From: Eubacteriaceae bacterium
Lineage (GTDB): Bacteria; Bacillota; Clostridia; Lachnospirales; Lachnospiraceae
Assembly: GCA_910574915.1 (NCBI GenBank)
Contig: CAJTCR010000021.1
Span: 1-64,000, forward strand
Length of the DNA stretch: 64,000 bases
Direction: 5' to 3'
The notes beneath the pieces were generated by a model. It did no database searches. It was not told where the DNA came from and was given only the letters and a program-made list of their open reading frames with translations. Of this stretch, positions 44,744-53,426 are shown piece by piece. Both the position numbers and the translations under genes were made by a program. Each line of letters starts with the position of its first letter. The stretch's first letter is position 1.

Positions 44744-44908
44744 CTAGAGCGTGTTTGAAAATGCTTGCTGCCAGATGTATTTCACAATTTGTGGGAGATT
44801 TGCGCCAAATGAAGGGCGCATAGCGGGCTATGTAACCTGAATTTGGCACAAATATCACGCAAAGTGGGGAATGCAGATGGTAGGAATGATTTTTCAAACA
44901 CGCTCTAG
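44744..44908. mobile_element. 165-bp palindromic MITE-like element
   Basis: Perfect 18-bp terminal inverted repeats (CTAGAGCGTGTTTGAAAA and its complement) bound an element that is an imperfect hairpin throughout, with centre CATAGCGGGCTATG. The CTAG at each end would be the target-site word, as for IS5-type transposases. It has no coding capacity. It sits in the gap between the damaged ugd and the DUF4190 gene. Its first eight bases match the ends of the large palindromic elements. Confidence 0.8.
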
Positions 44909-44967
44909 CGCCGCAGGGATTGACAAATGAACACGGATGGATAAAATAAAAATGAGGTGATTTCCGT

Positions 44968-45828
44968 ATGGAAGAAAATAATCAGAACGAAGAACCTGTA
45001 AACAGCCGGGAGCAGGACGAAACACCGCAGCCGTATATGCAGCGGCAGCCGGAACAGGCACAGGGCAGCAGCCAGGAAAGTTCGTATAAAGAAACCAGCG
45101 ACGGCAAACAGGAAGAACCAGGTCAAGAGGAAAGTACGAGTCCGCAGCAAGATCCAGATCCACAGAGAGATGCCAGTCATCCGAGCAGCCAGTACCAGCA
45201 GTACAGCACAGGCACAAACCCGCAGGATGATGCAAGCCAGCAGGGAACCCAGAGTCAACAGTACAGCACGGGTGCGAATTCGCAGAATGATTTTGGTCAG
45301 CAGGGCAACCAGTACGAGCAATATAGCGGTTTAAATCAGCAGGGTAGCGCAAACCAGCAAAGCAACTACTACCAGCAGAATGGCAGCGCGAACCAGCAAA
45401 GCAGCCAGTACCAGCAGTACGGTCAGTACCAGCAGTATCGTTCAAATACGCAGTACGACTATTATCAAAAAGCGGATCAGGGAGCTTCCAGTACGGGATT
45501 TGGAATTGCGTCGATGATCCTTGGGATTTTGTCGCTGGTGCTGTTTTGTACGTGCCTGAATATTCCGATGGCGATTGCGGCTGTGATTTTTGGCATCCTT
45601 CAGATCTGCCGGGGACAGCAGGCGCGGGGAATGGCGATTGCGGGCATTGTGACGGCTGTTTTGTCTGTAATTGCGCTGCTTGTGATGATCGCGCTGATGT
45701 GGACGCCGTTTATGGAATATTATCGGGAAGAAGCGCCTAAGGTGCGTCCTGGATATGACTATGAGTATGATTATGATGACGGCATGGAAGACTTTTTTGA
45801 TTTCTTTGACGGTAGAAATCAGTTTTAA
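44968..45828 (+). CDS. DUF4190 membrane protein with Gln-rich N-terminus
   Basis: A 286-residue protein. Residues 1-165 are low-complexity and rich in Gln, Ser, Asn and Tyr, with repeated QYQQY and NQQSS units. Residues about 170-240 are the DUF4190 module, two hydrophobic helices (GFGIASMILGILSLVLF and AIAGIVTAVLSVIALLVMIA) joined by a short loop with ILQICRG. The tail is very acidic (YDYEYDYDDGMEDFFDFFD). Function is unknown. The disordered N-terminus would sit in the cytosol. GAGGTG precedes ATG 44968. It leads the ileS-glgP run with an 18-bp gap. Confidence 0.85.
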   Translation: MEENNQNEEPVNSREQDETPQPYMQRQPEQAQGSSQESSYKETSDGKQEEPGQEESTSPQQDPDPQRDASHPSSQYQQYSTGTNPQDDASQQGTQSQQYSTGANSQNDFGQQGNQYEQYSGLNQQGSANQQSNYYQQNGSANQQSSQYQQYGQYQQYRSNTQYDYYQKADQGASSTGFGIASMILGILSLVLFCTCLNIPMAIAAVIFGILQICRGQQARGMAIAGIVTAVLSVIALLVMIALMWTPFMEYYREEAPKVRPGYDYEYDYDDGMEDFFDFFDGRNQF

Positions 45829-45846
45829 TAAAGGAGCAGAGGAAGT

Positions 45847-48800
45847 ATGTACAACAAAGTAGATACCAATATGAATTTTGTGGAAAGGGAACATAAGATC
45901 ATAGATTTCTGGAAGGACAAAGAAGTGTTTCAGAAATCTATGAATGCCAGAAAAGGCGGAGAGACGTATACGTTTTACGACGGCCCTCCGACCGCGAACG
46001 GCAAGCCGCATATCGGCCATGTGCTGACGCGTGTAATCAAAGATATGATCCCAAGATACCAGACGATGAAGGGCAGGTATGTGCCGCGCAAGGCTGGCTG
46101 GGATACGCATGGGCTTCCGGTGGAGCTGGAAGTGGAAAAGCTGCTTGGGTTAAACGGCAAGGATCAGATCGAAGAATACGGGATGGAGCCGTTTATCAGA
46201 CAGTGTAAAGAATCCGTATGGAAATATAAAGGCATGTGGGAAGATTTTTCACAGACCGTCGGCTTTTGGGCGGATATGGATGATCCCTATGTCACTTATG
46301 ATGATAATTTTATCGAATCCGAATGGTGGGCGTTAAAGCAGATCTGGGATAAAAAGCTGCTGTACAAAGGGTTTAAAACCGTACCGTACTGCCCGCGCTG
46401 CGGCACGCCGCTTTCCTCTCAGGAAGTGGCGCAGGGGTATAAGACCGTAAAAGAGCGCTCTGCGATTGTACGGTTTAAGGTGGCAGGAGAGGACGCTTAT
46501 TTTCTGGCGTGGACGACGACGCCTTGGACACTGCCTTCTAATCTGGCGCTTTGCGTCAACCCTGACGAGACGTACTGCAAAGTAAAGGCGGCGGACGGAT
46601 ATACGTATTATCTTGCCGAGGCGCTCGCGGACAAGGTGCTTGGAAAGCTGGGCAGTGAGGATGATACAGAGAAAAAGGCTGCATATGAGGTGCTTGCGAC
46701 ATACAAGGGAACAGATCTTGAGTATAAGGAATACGAGCCGCTGTTTCATTTTGCAGATGCATTGATCGAAAAGCAGCATAAAAAGGCATATTACGTGACC
46801 TGTGATACGTATGTTACAATGACGGACGGTACCGGAATCGTACACATCGCTCCGGCGTTTGGCGAGGACGATGCGCAGGTAGGCAGAAAGTATGAACTGC
46901 CGTTTGTACAGCTTGTTGACGGAAAAGGAGAGCTTACAAAGGAGACGGCATATGCAGGTATATTTGTAAAAAAAGCAGACCCGATGGTGTTAAAAGATCT
47001 GGATGCAGCGGGGCTGTTGTTTGACGCGCCGAAGTTTGAGCATGAGTATCCGCACTGCTGGAGATGCGATACACCGTTAATTTACTATGCAAGAGAGTCC
47101 TGGTTTATTAAAATGACGGAAGTTAAGGATGATTTGATCCGCAACAACAATACGGTCAACTGGATACCAGAGTCGATCGGCAAAGGGCGTTTCGGCGACT
47201 GGCTGGAAAATATTCAGGACTGGGGACTTTCCAGAAACCGCTACTGGGGCACGCCGCTTCCGGTATGGGAATGCGAGTGCGGCTGTCAGGAATGCATTGG
47301 AAGCCGTGCGGAGCTTGCCGAAAAGAGCGGTAACCCGGATACGGCGCGCACGGAGCTGCACCGTCCGTATATTGACGAGGTAACTTACAAATGCCCGCAG
47401 TGTGAGGGAACGATGCACCGTGTCCCGGAGGTGATTGACTGCTGGTTTGATTCGGGGGCGATGCCGTTTGCACAGCATCATTATCCGTTTGAAAATAAAG
47501 AGCTGTTTGAGCAGCAGTTCCCGGCACAGTTTATTTCAGAAGCAGTCGACCAGACGCGCGGGTGGTTCTATTCGCTGATGGCAGAGTCTACGCTGCTGTT
47601 TAACAAAGCGCCTTATGAAAATGTAATTGTATTAGGGCATGTACAGGATGAAAACGGGCAGAAAATGAGCAAATCCAAAGGAAATGCGATTGATCCGTTT
47701 GAAGCGCTTAAGACGTACGGTGCAGACGCGATCCGCTGGTATTTTTACATTAACAGCGCGCCTTGGCTGCCGAACCGTTTCCACGGCAAAGCAGTTCAGG
47801 AAGGACAGCGCAAATTCCTAGGCACACTTTGGAATACGTATGCGTTTTTCGTGCTGTATGCCAATATCGATGCGTTTGACGCTTCCAAATATCAACTGGA
47901 ATATGACAAGCTGGGCGTGATGGACCGCTGGCTTTTGTCCAAGCTGAATACGCTTGTAAAGACTGTTGACCAGAACCTTGGCAGCTATCGTATCCCAGAA
48001 GCAGCAAGGGCGCTGGATAATTTTGTAGACGAGATGTCCAACTGGTATGTCAGAAGAAGCAGGGAACGGTTCTGGGCAAAAGGCATGGAGCAGGATAAAA
48101 TCAACGCTTATATGACACTGTATACCGCACTGGTTACCGTCGCAAAGGCAGCGGCGCCGATGGTTCCGTTTATTGCGGAAGATATTTACCGCAATCTTGT
48201 GTGCAGTATCGACGCGAACGCGCCGGAGAGTGTACATTACTGTGATTTTCCGACGGTACAGGAGTCCTGCATTGATCCAGAGCTGGAAGCGGATATGGAA
48301 GCGGTATTAAAGATCGTCGTTATGGGACGTGCCTGCCGCAACGCCGCAAATATAAAAAACCGCCAGCCGATCGGCAGCATGTTTGTCAAGGCGCCTGCTG
48401 ATTTACAGGATTATTTTGTAAAGATTATCGAAGAGGAGCTGAATGTGAAAAAAGTTTCCTTTACCGATGATGTAAGCGGTTATACCGATTATACGTTTAA
48501 GCCGCAGTTGCGCACTGTAGGGCCAAAATACGGAAAATATTTAAAGCAGATTCAACAGGCGCTTGCACAGCTTAATGGAAATGCGGCAATGAGCACCCTG
48601 CGCGAAACCGGAGTGTTAAAGCTTGAGGGCATTCACGAAAGCATTGCGCTGACAGAAGAAGACCTGCTGATTACGACGACGCAGATGGAAGGATATATGA
48701 CAGAGACCGATCAGGCGGTAACCGTTGTGCTGGATACCAACCTGACGCCGGAGCTGTTGGAAGAGGGGTTTGTGCGTGAGATTATCAGCAAATTGCAGAC

Positions 48801-49014
48801 GATGCGCAAAGAAGCCGGGTTTGAGGTGATGGATAAAATCGCTGTTTCTTATACGGCGGCAGAGAAAGCGTCAGATATTTTCACCAGAAATCAGGATACG
48901 ATTCGCTCAGAAGTGCTTGCGGTATCTCTGGTACCTGAAAAACTCAGCGGATATACAAAAGAATGGAATATCAATGGGGAAAAAGTGACGTTAAGCGTCG
49001 AAAAGCAATCATAA
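45847..49014 (+). CDS. ileS: Isoleucyl-tRNA synthetase
   Basis: A 1055-residue class I synthetase charging tRNA-Ile. Marks are PPTANGKPHIGHVLTRVIKD (HIGH), the editing domain in the first half (WTTTPWTLPSNLAL, GTGIVHIAPAFGEDD), KMSKSKGNAIDP (KMSKS), and the C-terminal anticodon-binding part. The length and the word LPVELEVEKLLGLNGKDQIE point to the longer, eukaryote-like type (IleS2), which in other bacteria tolerates mupirocin. That property is inferred, not shown. No T-box leader is seen; the gene follows the DUF4190 gene by 18 bp. glgP follows after 15 bp. Confidence 0.96.
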   Translation: MYNKVDTNMNFVEREHKIIDFWKDKEVFQKSMNARKGGETYTFYDGPPTANGKPHIGHVLTRVIKDMIPRYQTMKGRYVPRKAGWDTHGLPVELEVEKLLGLNGKDQIEEYGMEPFIRQCKESVWKYKGMWEDFSQTVGFWADMDDPYVTYDDNFIESEWWALKQIWDKKLLYKGFKTVPYCPRCGTPLSSQEVAQGYKTVKERSAIVRFKVAGEDAYFLAWTTTPWTLPSNLALCVNPDETYCKVKAADGYTYYLAEALADKVLGKLGSEDDTEKKAAYEVLATYKGTDLEYKEYEPLFHFADALIEKQHKKAYYVTCDTYVTMTDGTGIVHIAPAFGEDDAQVGRKYELPFVQLVDGKGELTKETAYAGIFVKKADPMVLKDLDAAGLLFDAPKFEHEYPHCWRCDTPLIYYARESWFIKMTEVKDDLIRNNNTVNWIPESIGKGRFGDWLENIQDWGLSRNRYWGTPLPVWECECGCQECIGSRAELAEKSGNPDTARTELHRPYIDEVTYKCPQCEGTMHRVPEVIDCWFDSGAMPFAQHHYPFENKELFEQQFPAQFISEAVDQTRGWFYSLMAESTLLFNKAPYENVIVLGHVQDENGQKMSKSKGNAIDPFEALKTYGADAIRWYFYINSAPWLPNRFHGKAVQEGQRKFLGTLWNTYAFFVLYANIDAFDASKYQLEYDKLGVMDRWLLSKLNTLVKTVDQNLGSYRIPEAARALDNFVDEMSNWYVRRSRERFWAKGMEQDKINAYMTLYTALVTVAKAAAPMVPFIAEDIYRNLVCSIDANAPESVHYCDFPTVQESCIDPELEADMEAVLKIVVMGRACRNAANIKNRQPIGSMFVKAPADLQDYFVKIIEEELNVKKVSFTDDVSGYTDYTFKPQLRTVGPKYGKYLKQIQQALAQLNGNAAMSTLRETGVLKLEGIHESIALTEEDLLITTTQMEGYMTETDQAVTVVLDTNLTPELLEEGFVREIISKLQTMRKEAGFEVMDKIAVSYTAAEKASDIFTRNQDTIRSEVLAVSLVPEKLSGYTKEWNINGEKVTLSVEKQS

Positions 49015-49029
49015 AAAAGGAGGACACCA

Positions 49030-51501
49030 ATGAAGAGCAAAATGTTTGAAAAAGAGACGTTTATCAAAAGTGTAAAGGATAATGTAAAAAACCTTTACCG
49101 GAAAACGTTGGACGAGGCAAGCCAGCAGGAGATTTACCAGGCTGTGGCAAATACGGTGAAGGATGTGGTCATTGATGAATGGCTGGCAACACAAAAGACG
49201 TTCGACAAAGAAGATCCAAAGATCATTTATTATATGTCGATGGAATTTTTAATGGGGCGTGCGCTTGGCAACAACCTGATTAACCTGACAGCATACAATG
49301 AAGTCAAACAGGCATTGGATGAGATCGGGCTGGATCTGAATGTGATTGAAGACCAGGAACCAGATCCTGCACTTGGCAACGGCGGCCTTGGAAGGCTTGC
49401 GGCATGTTTTATGGAATCACTTGCGACATTGGGGTATCCGGCATATGGCTGCGGCATCCGTTATCGTTACGGGATGTTCAAACAGGCGATCAAAGACGGT
49501 TTTCAGATTGAAACACCGGATAACTGGTTAAAAGACGGTTATCCATTTGAGCTGCGCAGGCCGGAATACAGCTACGAAGTAAAATTTGGAGGCTATGTGC
49601 GCGCAGAAAATGCACCGAACGGACAGACCAGATTTATCCATGAAAACTATCAGTCTGTCAAAGCGATCCCGTATGATATGCCGATCGTAGGCTATAACAA
49701 CAACGTAGTCAATACGCTGATGATCTGGGATGCGGAGCCGATGAAATATTTCGAGCTGGAAGCGTTCGGCAAAGGCGATTACCGCAAGGCAGTAGAAGAA
49801 GAAAACCTGGCAAGAAACTTAACAGACGTATTGTATCCGTGTGACGACCATATCGCAGGCAAAGAGCTGCGCTTAAAACAGCAGTATTTCTTTGTATCTG
49901 CTTCGCTGCAACGGGCGCTGTCCAAGTTTAAGAAAAACCATCCTGATATCCGTATGCTGCCGGATAAAGTAGTGATCCAGATGAACGATACGCATCCGAC
50001 GCTTGCCGTTGCAGAGCTGATGCGCCTGTTAATGGACGAAGAAGGACTCGGATGGGATGATGCATGGGCAATTACGACAAAGACATGTGCTTATACAAAC
50101 CATACGATTATGGCGGAAGCGCTGGAAAAATGGCCGATTGAGATTTTCTCAAGGCTGCTGCCGCGTATTTATCAGATTGTAGAGGAAATTAACCGCAGGT
50201 TTGTACTGGCAATCCAGCAGAAATTCCCGAACGACTACAACAAGGTTCAGAAAATGTCGATCGTATACGACGGACAGGTTAAGATGGCGCACCTTGCGAT
50301 TGCGGCAGGCTACTCGGTAAACGGCGTGGCAAAGCTGCATACGGAAATTTTAAAACACCAGGAATTAAAAGATTTTTATGAGATGTTCCCGGAGAAATTT
50401 AACAATAAGACGAACGGCATTACGCAAAGAAGATTCCTGCTGCATGGAAATCCGCTGCTTGCTGACTGGGTAACTGACCATATCGGCAACGAATGGATTA
50501 CAGACCTGTCACATATGAAAAAGCTGGCGATCTATGCGGATGATGAAAAGGCACAGCAGGAATTTATGAACATCAAGTACCAGAACAAGAGACGTCTGGC
50601 AAAATACATCTACGACCATAATGGAATTGAAGTAAACCCGCGCTCTATTTTTGACGTACAGGTAAAGCGCCTGCACGAATATAAGCGCCAGTTAATGAAT
50701 ATCCTGCATGTTATGTACCTGTATAACAAAATCAAGGAAAATCCTTCGATGGAATTTATTCCTCGTACGTTTATCTTTGGTGCAAAAGCAGCAGCAGGCT
50801 ACAAAATTGCCAAGCTGACAATTAAGCTGATTACCAGCGTAGCAGATGTTATTAACAACGATAGAAGCATTGAAAATAAAATCAAGGTTGTATTTATCGA
50901 GGACTACCGTGTGTCCAATGCAGAATGGATTTTCGCAGCAGCAGACGTATCCGAACAGATCTCTACTGCATCCAAAGAAGCATCTGGTACGGGCAACATG
51001 AAGTTCATGTTAAATGGAGCCTTAACAATCGGAACGATGGACGGCGCCAATGTGGAGATGGTTGAAGAAATGGGCGAAGAAAATGCGTTTATCTTTGGCA
51101 TGAGCTCCGATGAAGTTATCGAGCATGAACACCGCCGTGACTACAACCCAATGGAGATCTTCAACAACGACCCTGAGATCCGCCAGGTATTGATGCAGTT
51201 AATCAACGGATTTTATTCCAGAAACGATACAGAGCTGTTCCGCGACCTGTACAATTCGCTGCTGAATACAAACTGCACGCAGTACGCAGACACTTACTTT
51301 GTACTTGCTGACTTCCGTGCATACGTACAGGCACAGGAACGTGTGATGCAGGCATACAAAGACGAACGGCAGTGGGCAAAGAGCGCGATCTTAAACGTGG
51401 CAAATGTTGGCAAGTTCTCTTCTGACCGGACGATTGAAGAATACGTGCGGGATATCTGGCATTTACGCAAGGTATATGTGGAGATGGAAGACGAAATCTA
51501 A
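49030..51501 (+). CDS. glgP: Glycogen/maltodextrin phosphorylase
   Basis: An 823-residue PLP enzyme releasing glucose-1-P from alpha-1,4-glucans. Motifs are DPALGNGGLGRLAACFMES near the active site, MNDTHPTLAVAELMRLL, VQVKRLHEYKRQLMN and EASGTGNMKFMLNGALTIG holding the PLP lysine. Length is normal for the family. GGAGGACACC precedes ATG 49030. It is co-oriented and closely spaced with ileS. Its metabolic partner glgX (debranching) lies 2 kb away on the other strand. A terminator follows. Confidence 0.96.
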   Translation: MKSKMFEKETFIKSVKDNVKNLYRKTLDEASQQEIYQAVANTVKDVVIDEWLATQKTFDKEDPKIIYYMSMEFLMGRALGNNLINLTAYNEVKQALDEIGLDLNVIEDQEPDPALGNGGLGRLAACFMESLATLGYPAYGCGIRYRYGMFKQAIKDGFQIETPDNWLKDGYPFELRRPEYSYEVKFGGYVRAENAPNGQTRFIHENYQSVKAIPYDMPIVGYNNNVVNTLMIWDAEPMKYFELEAFGKGDYRKAVEEENLARNLTDVLYPCDDHIAGKELRLKQQYFFVSASLQRALSKFKKNHPDIRMLPDKVVIQMNDTHPTLAVAELMRLLMDEEGLGWDDAWAITTKTCAYTNHTIMAEALEKWPIEIFSRLLPRIYQIVEEINRRFVLAIQQKFPNDYNKVQKMSIVYDGQVKMAHLAIAAGYSVNGVAKLHTEILKHQELKDFYEMFPEKFNNKTNGITQRRFLLHGNPLLADWVTDHIGNEWITDLSHMKKLAIYADDEKAQQEFMNIKYQNKRRLAKYIYDHNGIEVNPRSIFDVQVKRLHEYKRQLMNILHVMYLYNKIKENPSMEFIPRTFIFGAKAAAGYKIAKLTIKLITSVADVINNDRSIENKIKVVFIEDYRVSNAEWIFAAADVSEQISTASKEASGTGNMKFMLNGALTIGTMDGANVEMVEEMGEENAFIFGMSSDEVIEHEHRRDYNPMEIFNNDPEIRQVLMQLINGFYSRNDTELFRDLYNSLLNTNCTQYADTYFVLADFRAYVQAQERVMQAYKDERQWAKSAILNVANVGKFSSDRTIEEYVRDIWHLRKVYVEMEDEI

Positions 51502-51527
51502 AGCAAAGATTTAAAAAATAAGGGAAT

Positions 51528-51577
51528 AAAAGCCTTACTGATTTTCTGGAAGAACTGGAAGTTGGTAAGGCTTTTTT
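51528..51577 (+). terminator. glgP terminator
   Basis: AAAAGCCTTAC (51528-51538) and GTAAGGCTTTTTT (51565-51577) form an 11-bp stem with a T-run. Confidence 0.85.
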
Positions 51578-51647
51578 GCAGGATAAACAGAATATTGACC
51601 TGACTATAAGGAAGATTTAACAGATAGAAAGGAACTTGGAATATACA

Positions 51648-52421
51648 ATGACAGAGTTAGAACAGTATTATAATAAATTCTGTGAAGAAAAGCGTCTTGG
51701 CAGAAGGCATGGACAGGTAGAATATCAGATTACGATGAACTATATTCACAAATACCTGGAAAGTATTCCAAATGCAAACATTATTGATATCGGTGCCGGC
51801 ACAGGGCGTTATAGCGTGCAGCTTGCATCCGAAGGATACGATGTGACTGCCGTGGAGCTAGTAAAATATAATCTGGGTATATTAAAGTCTAAAAAGAGCA
51901 GTGTAAAAGCATATCAAGGAAACGCGTTAAAACTTTCTCGTTTTGCGGATGCGTCATTTGATGTTGCGCTGCTGCTGGGGCCTTTGTATCATCTGCATAA
52001 AAGCGCAGACAAGGTGCAGGCGCTGCGGGAAGCAGCACGTGTGACAAAGCCGGGCGGATATATTTTTGCGGCATACTGTATGAATGAATATGGTGTTTTA
52101 GTATATGGGTTTCGGCAGGGGAATGTGAAAACGTGCAGGAAAGACGGGCAGCTTACAGAGGATTTTCATTGTGTCTGCCAGCCAAAAGACTTGTATGATT
52201 ATGTCAGGCTGGAAGATATTGACCGTCTGAATCAGGAAGCAGGGCTGACACGTGTGCAGATTATTGCACCAGACGGGGCTGCAAACTATATGCGCCATGA
52301 GCTGAATGAAATGGATGAGGAGACATTTCGGCTGTTTGTAGAGTATCAGATGTCGGTGTGCGAAAGGCAGGATTTGATGGGGGCGAGTGCGCATACGGTG
52401 GATATTTTGCGGGTGACTTGA
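51648..52421 (+). CDS. Class I SAM-dependent methyltransferase
   Basis: A 257-residue enzyme with the SAM-binding motif NIIDIGAGTGRYSVQLASEG (near residue 47), the acidic VTAVELVKYN strand, and VALLLGPLYHLHKSADKVQA. The rest forms a typical Rossmann methyltransferase. The substrate is unknown. The start is uncertain: ATG 51648, or a TTG four codons earlier. It stands alone after the glgP terminator and ends just before palindrome pair 4. Confidence 0.85.
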   Translation: MTELEQYYNKFCEEKRLGRRHGQVEYQITMNYIHKYLESIPNANIIDIGAGTGRYSVQLASEGYDVTAVELVKYNLGILKSKKSSVKAYQGNALKLSRFADASFDVALLLGPLYHLHKSADKVQALREAARVTKPGGYIFAAYCMNEYGVLVYGFRQGNVKTCRKDGQLTEDFHCVCQPKDLYDYVRLEDIDRLNQEAGLTRVQIIAPDGAANYMRHELNEMDEETFRLFVEYQMSVCERQDLMGASAHTVDILRVT

Positions 52422-52472
52422 TGGGAGTGTTTGGTTTGATGTTGATTACGGGGGTTTTTTACAGGAAGGGAC

Positions 52473-52702
52473 GCCGGGAGAGCGGATGTGCCTCCCCTGG
52501 CTGCGTCCGTTCCAGAATACTAAGAACCCCTAAGTATTCTGCTGGTACGCTGTGGCTGTGGACGGTCGCGGCACCTAGTTCGCTGCCTGCTGGCAGCTAA
52601 AGGTGCCGCTTGGCTGCGCCCCTGGTTGTTTTGCAGAATACTAAGGGCTTCTAAGCATTCTTCCAAAGCCGCAGCCAGGGGAGGCACATCCTCTCTCCTG
52701 GC
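52473..52702 (+). repeat. Palindromic element copy R7
   Basis: A 230-bp core, with its left flank starting close after the methyltransferase stop. The outer word is GATGTGCCTCCC/GGGAGGCACATC, as in R4 and R5. One uncompensated change (GAGAGCGG against CCTCTCTC) is visible. The right end is GGTTTGTTCGCTCTA near 52761. Confidence 0.9.
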
Positions 52703-52761
52703 TGCTCTTCGTAAAATGTTACGAAAACAAGTTTAATAGGGTTTGGTTTGTTCGCTCTAAG

Positions 52762-52857
52762 TATTTTGCTGCCACACTGTGGATGTGGACGGTTGCGCCA
52801 CCTTGTCCGCTGCTGGCTGTAAGCTATCGGTGCCGCTTGGCTGCTCCCCTAGTACTA
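52762..52857 (+). repeat. Central fragment of palindromic element
   Basis: A degraded piece covering only the central stem region (TGTGGATGTGGACGG, CGGTGCCGCTTGGCTGC) lies between R7 and R8, another sign of nested insertion followed by decay. Confidence 0.7.
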
Positions 52858-52905
52858 CAGCGAACAAACCATATCGGGCTCGTTTGGCAGCACTTGCGAA
52901 GAACA

Positions 52906-53135
52906 GCCAGGAGAGAGGATAGGTACACTCTGGCGGCGGCTTTGGAAGAATGGTTAGAATTGCTTGGTATTCTGCAAAACAACTAGGGGCGCAGCCAAGC
53001 GGCACCTTTAGCTGCCATCAGGCAGCGAACTAGGTGCCGCGACCGTCCACAGCCAGGGCGTAGCAGCAGGATACCTAGCAATTCTTAACATTCTGGAACT
53101 GACGCCGCCAGAGTGTACCTATCCTCTCTCCTGGC
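52906..53135 (-). repeat. Palindromic element copy R8
   Basis: A 230-bp core, opposite to R7. The outer word is GATAGGTACACTCTGG/CCAGAGTGTACCTATC. The left flank ends in GTTCGCTCTAG at 53185. It is nearly the same as R9 at 63 kb, including flanks. Confidence 0.9.
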
Positions 53136-53185
53136 GTCCTTTCTTGTAAAAATATACCAAAGCAATTCAAATTAGTTCGCTCTAG

Positions 53186-53300
53186 CTGTTGTGCAGAATA
53201 CCAAGAGATTCTTAACATTCTTCCAAAGCCGCCGCCAGGGTGGTGCCAATCCCCGCTCCTGACTGGTTTTCCAAAGTGATGCAAAAATAAGTTGATATTG
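53186..53300 (+). repeat. Right-arm fragment of palindromic element
   Basis: The bases after the R8 terminus repeat a right arm alone (GCAGAATACCAAGAGATTCT, CATTCTTCCAAAGCCGCCG, GGTGGTGCCAATCCCC). Beyond 53300 to 53426 no further feature is seen. Confidence 0.65.
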
Positions 53301-53426
53301 TTAGCTTTGTATGGGGTGTTAATCCTGTTCTCGGCTGTTCTTCGTATGCGTTGCTGTCTGCTTCATATTGTTTGGTCTGTATGAATGCAACTGTTATCTT
53401 GGAAGGCTTATTGGTCTTATCATTTC

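Noticed and set aside
44727-44967. T-box leader for ileS
   Set aside because: The ileS start is 18 bp after the DUF4190 gene. The gap before DUF4190 holds a MITE-like hairpin and no T-box specifier or antiterminator word was found.
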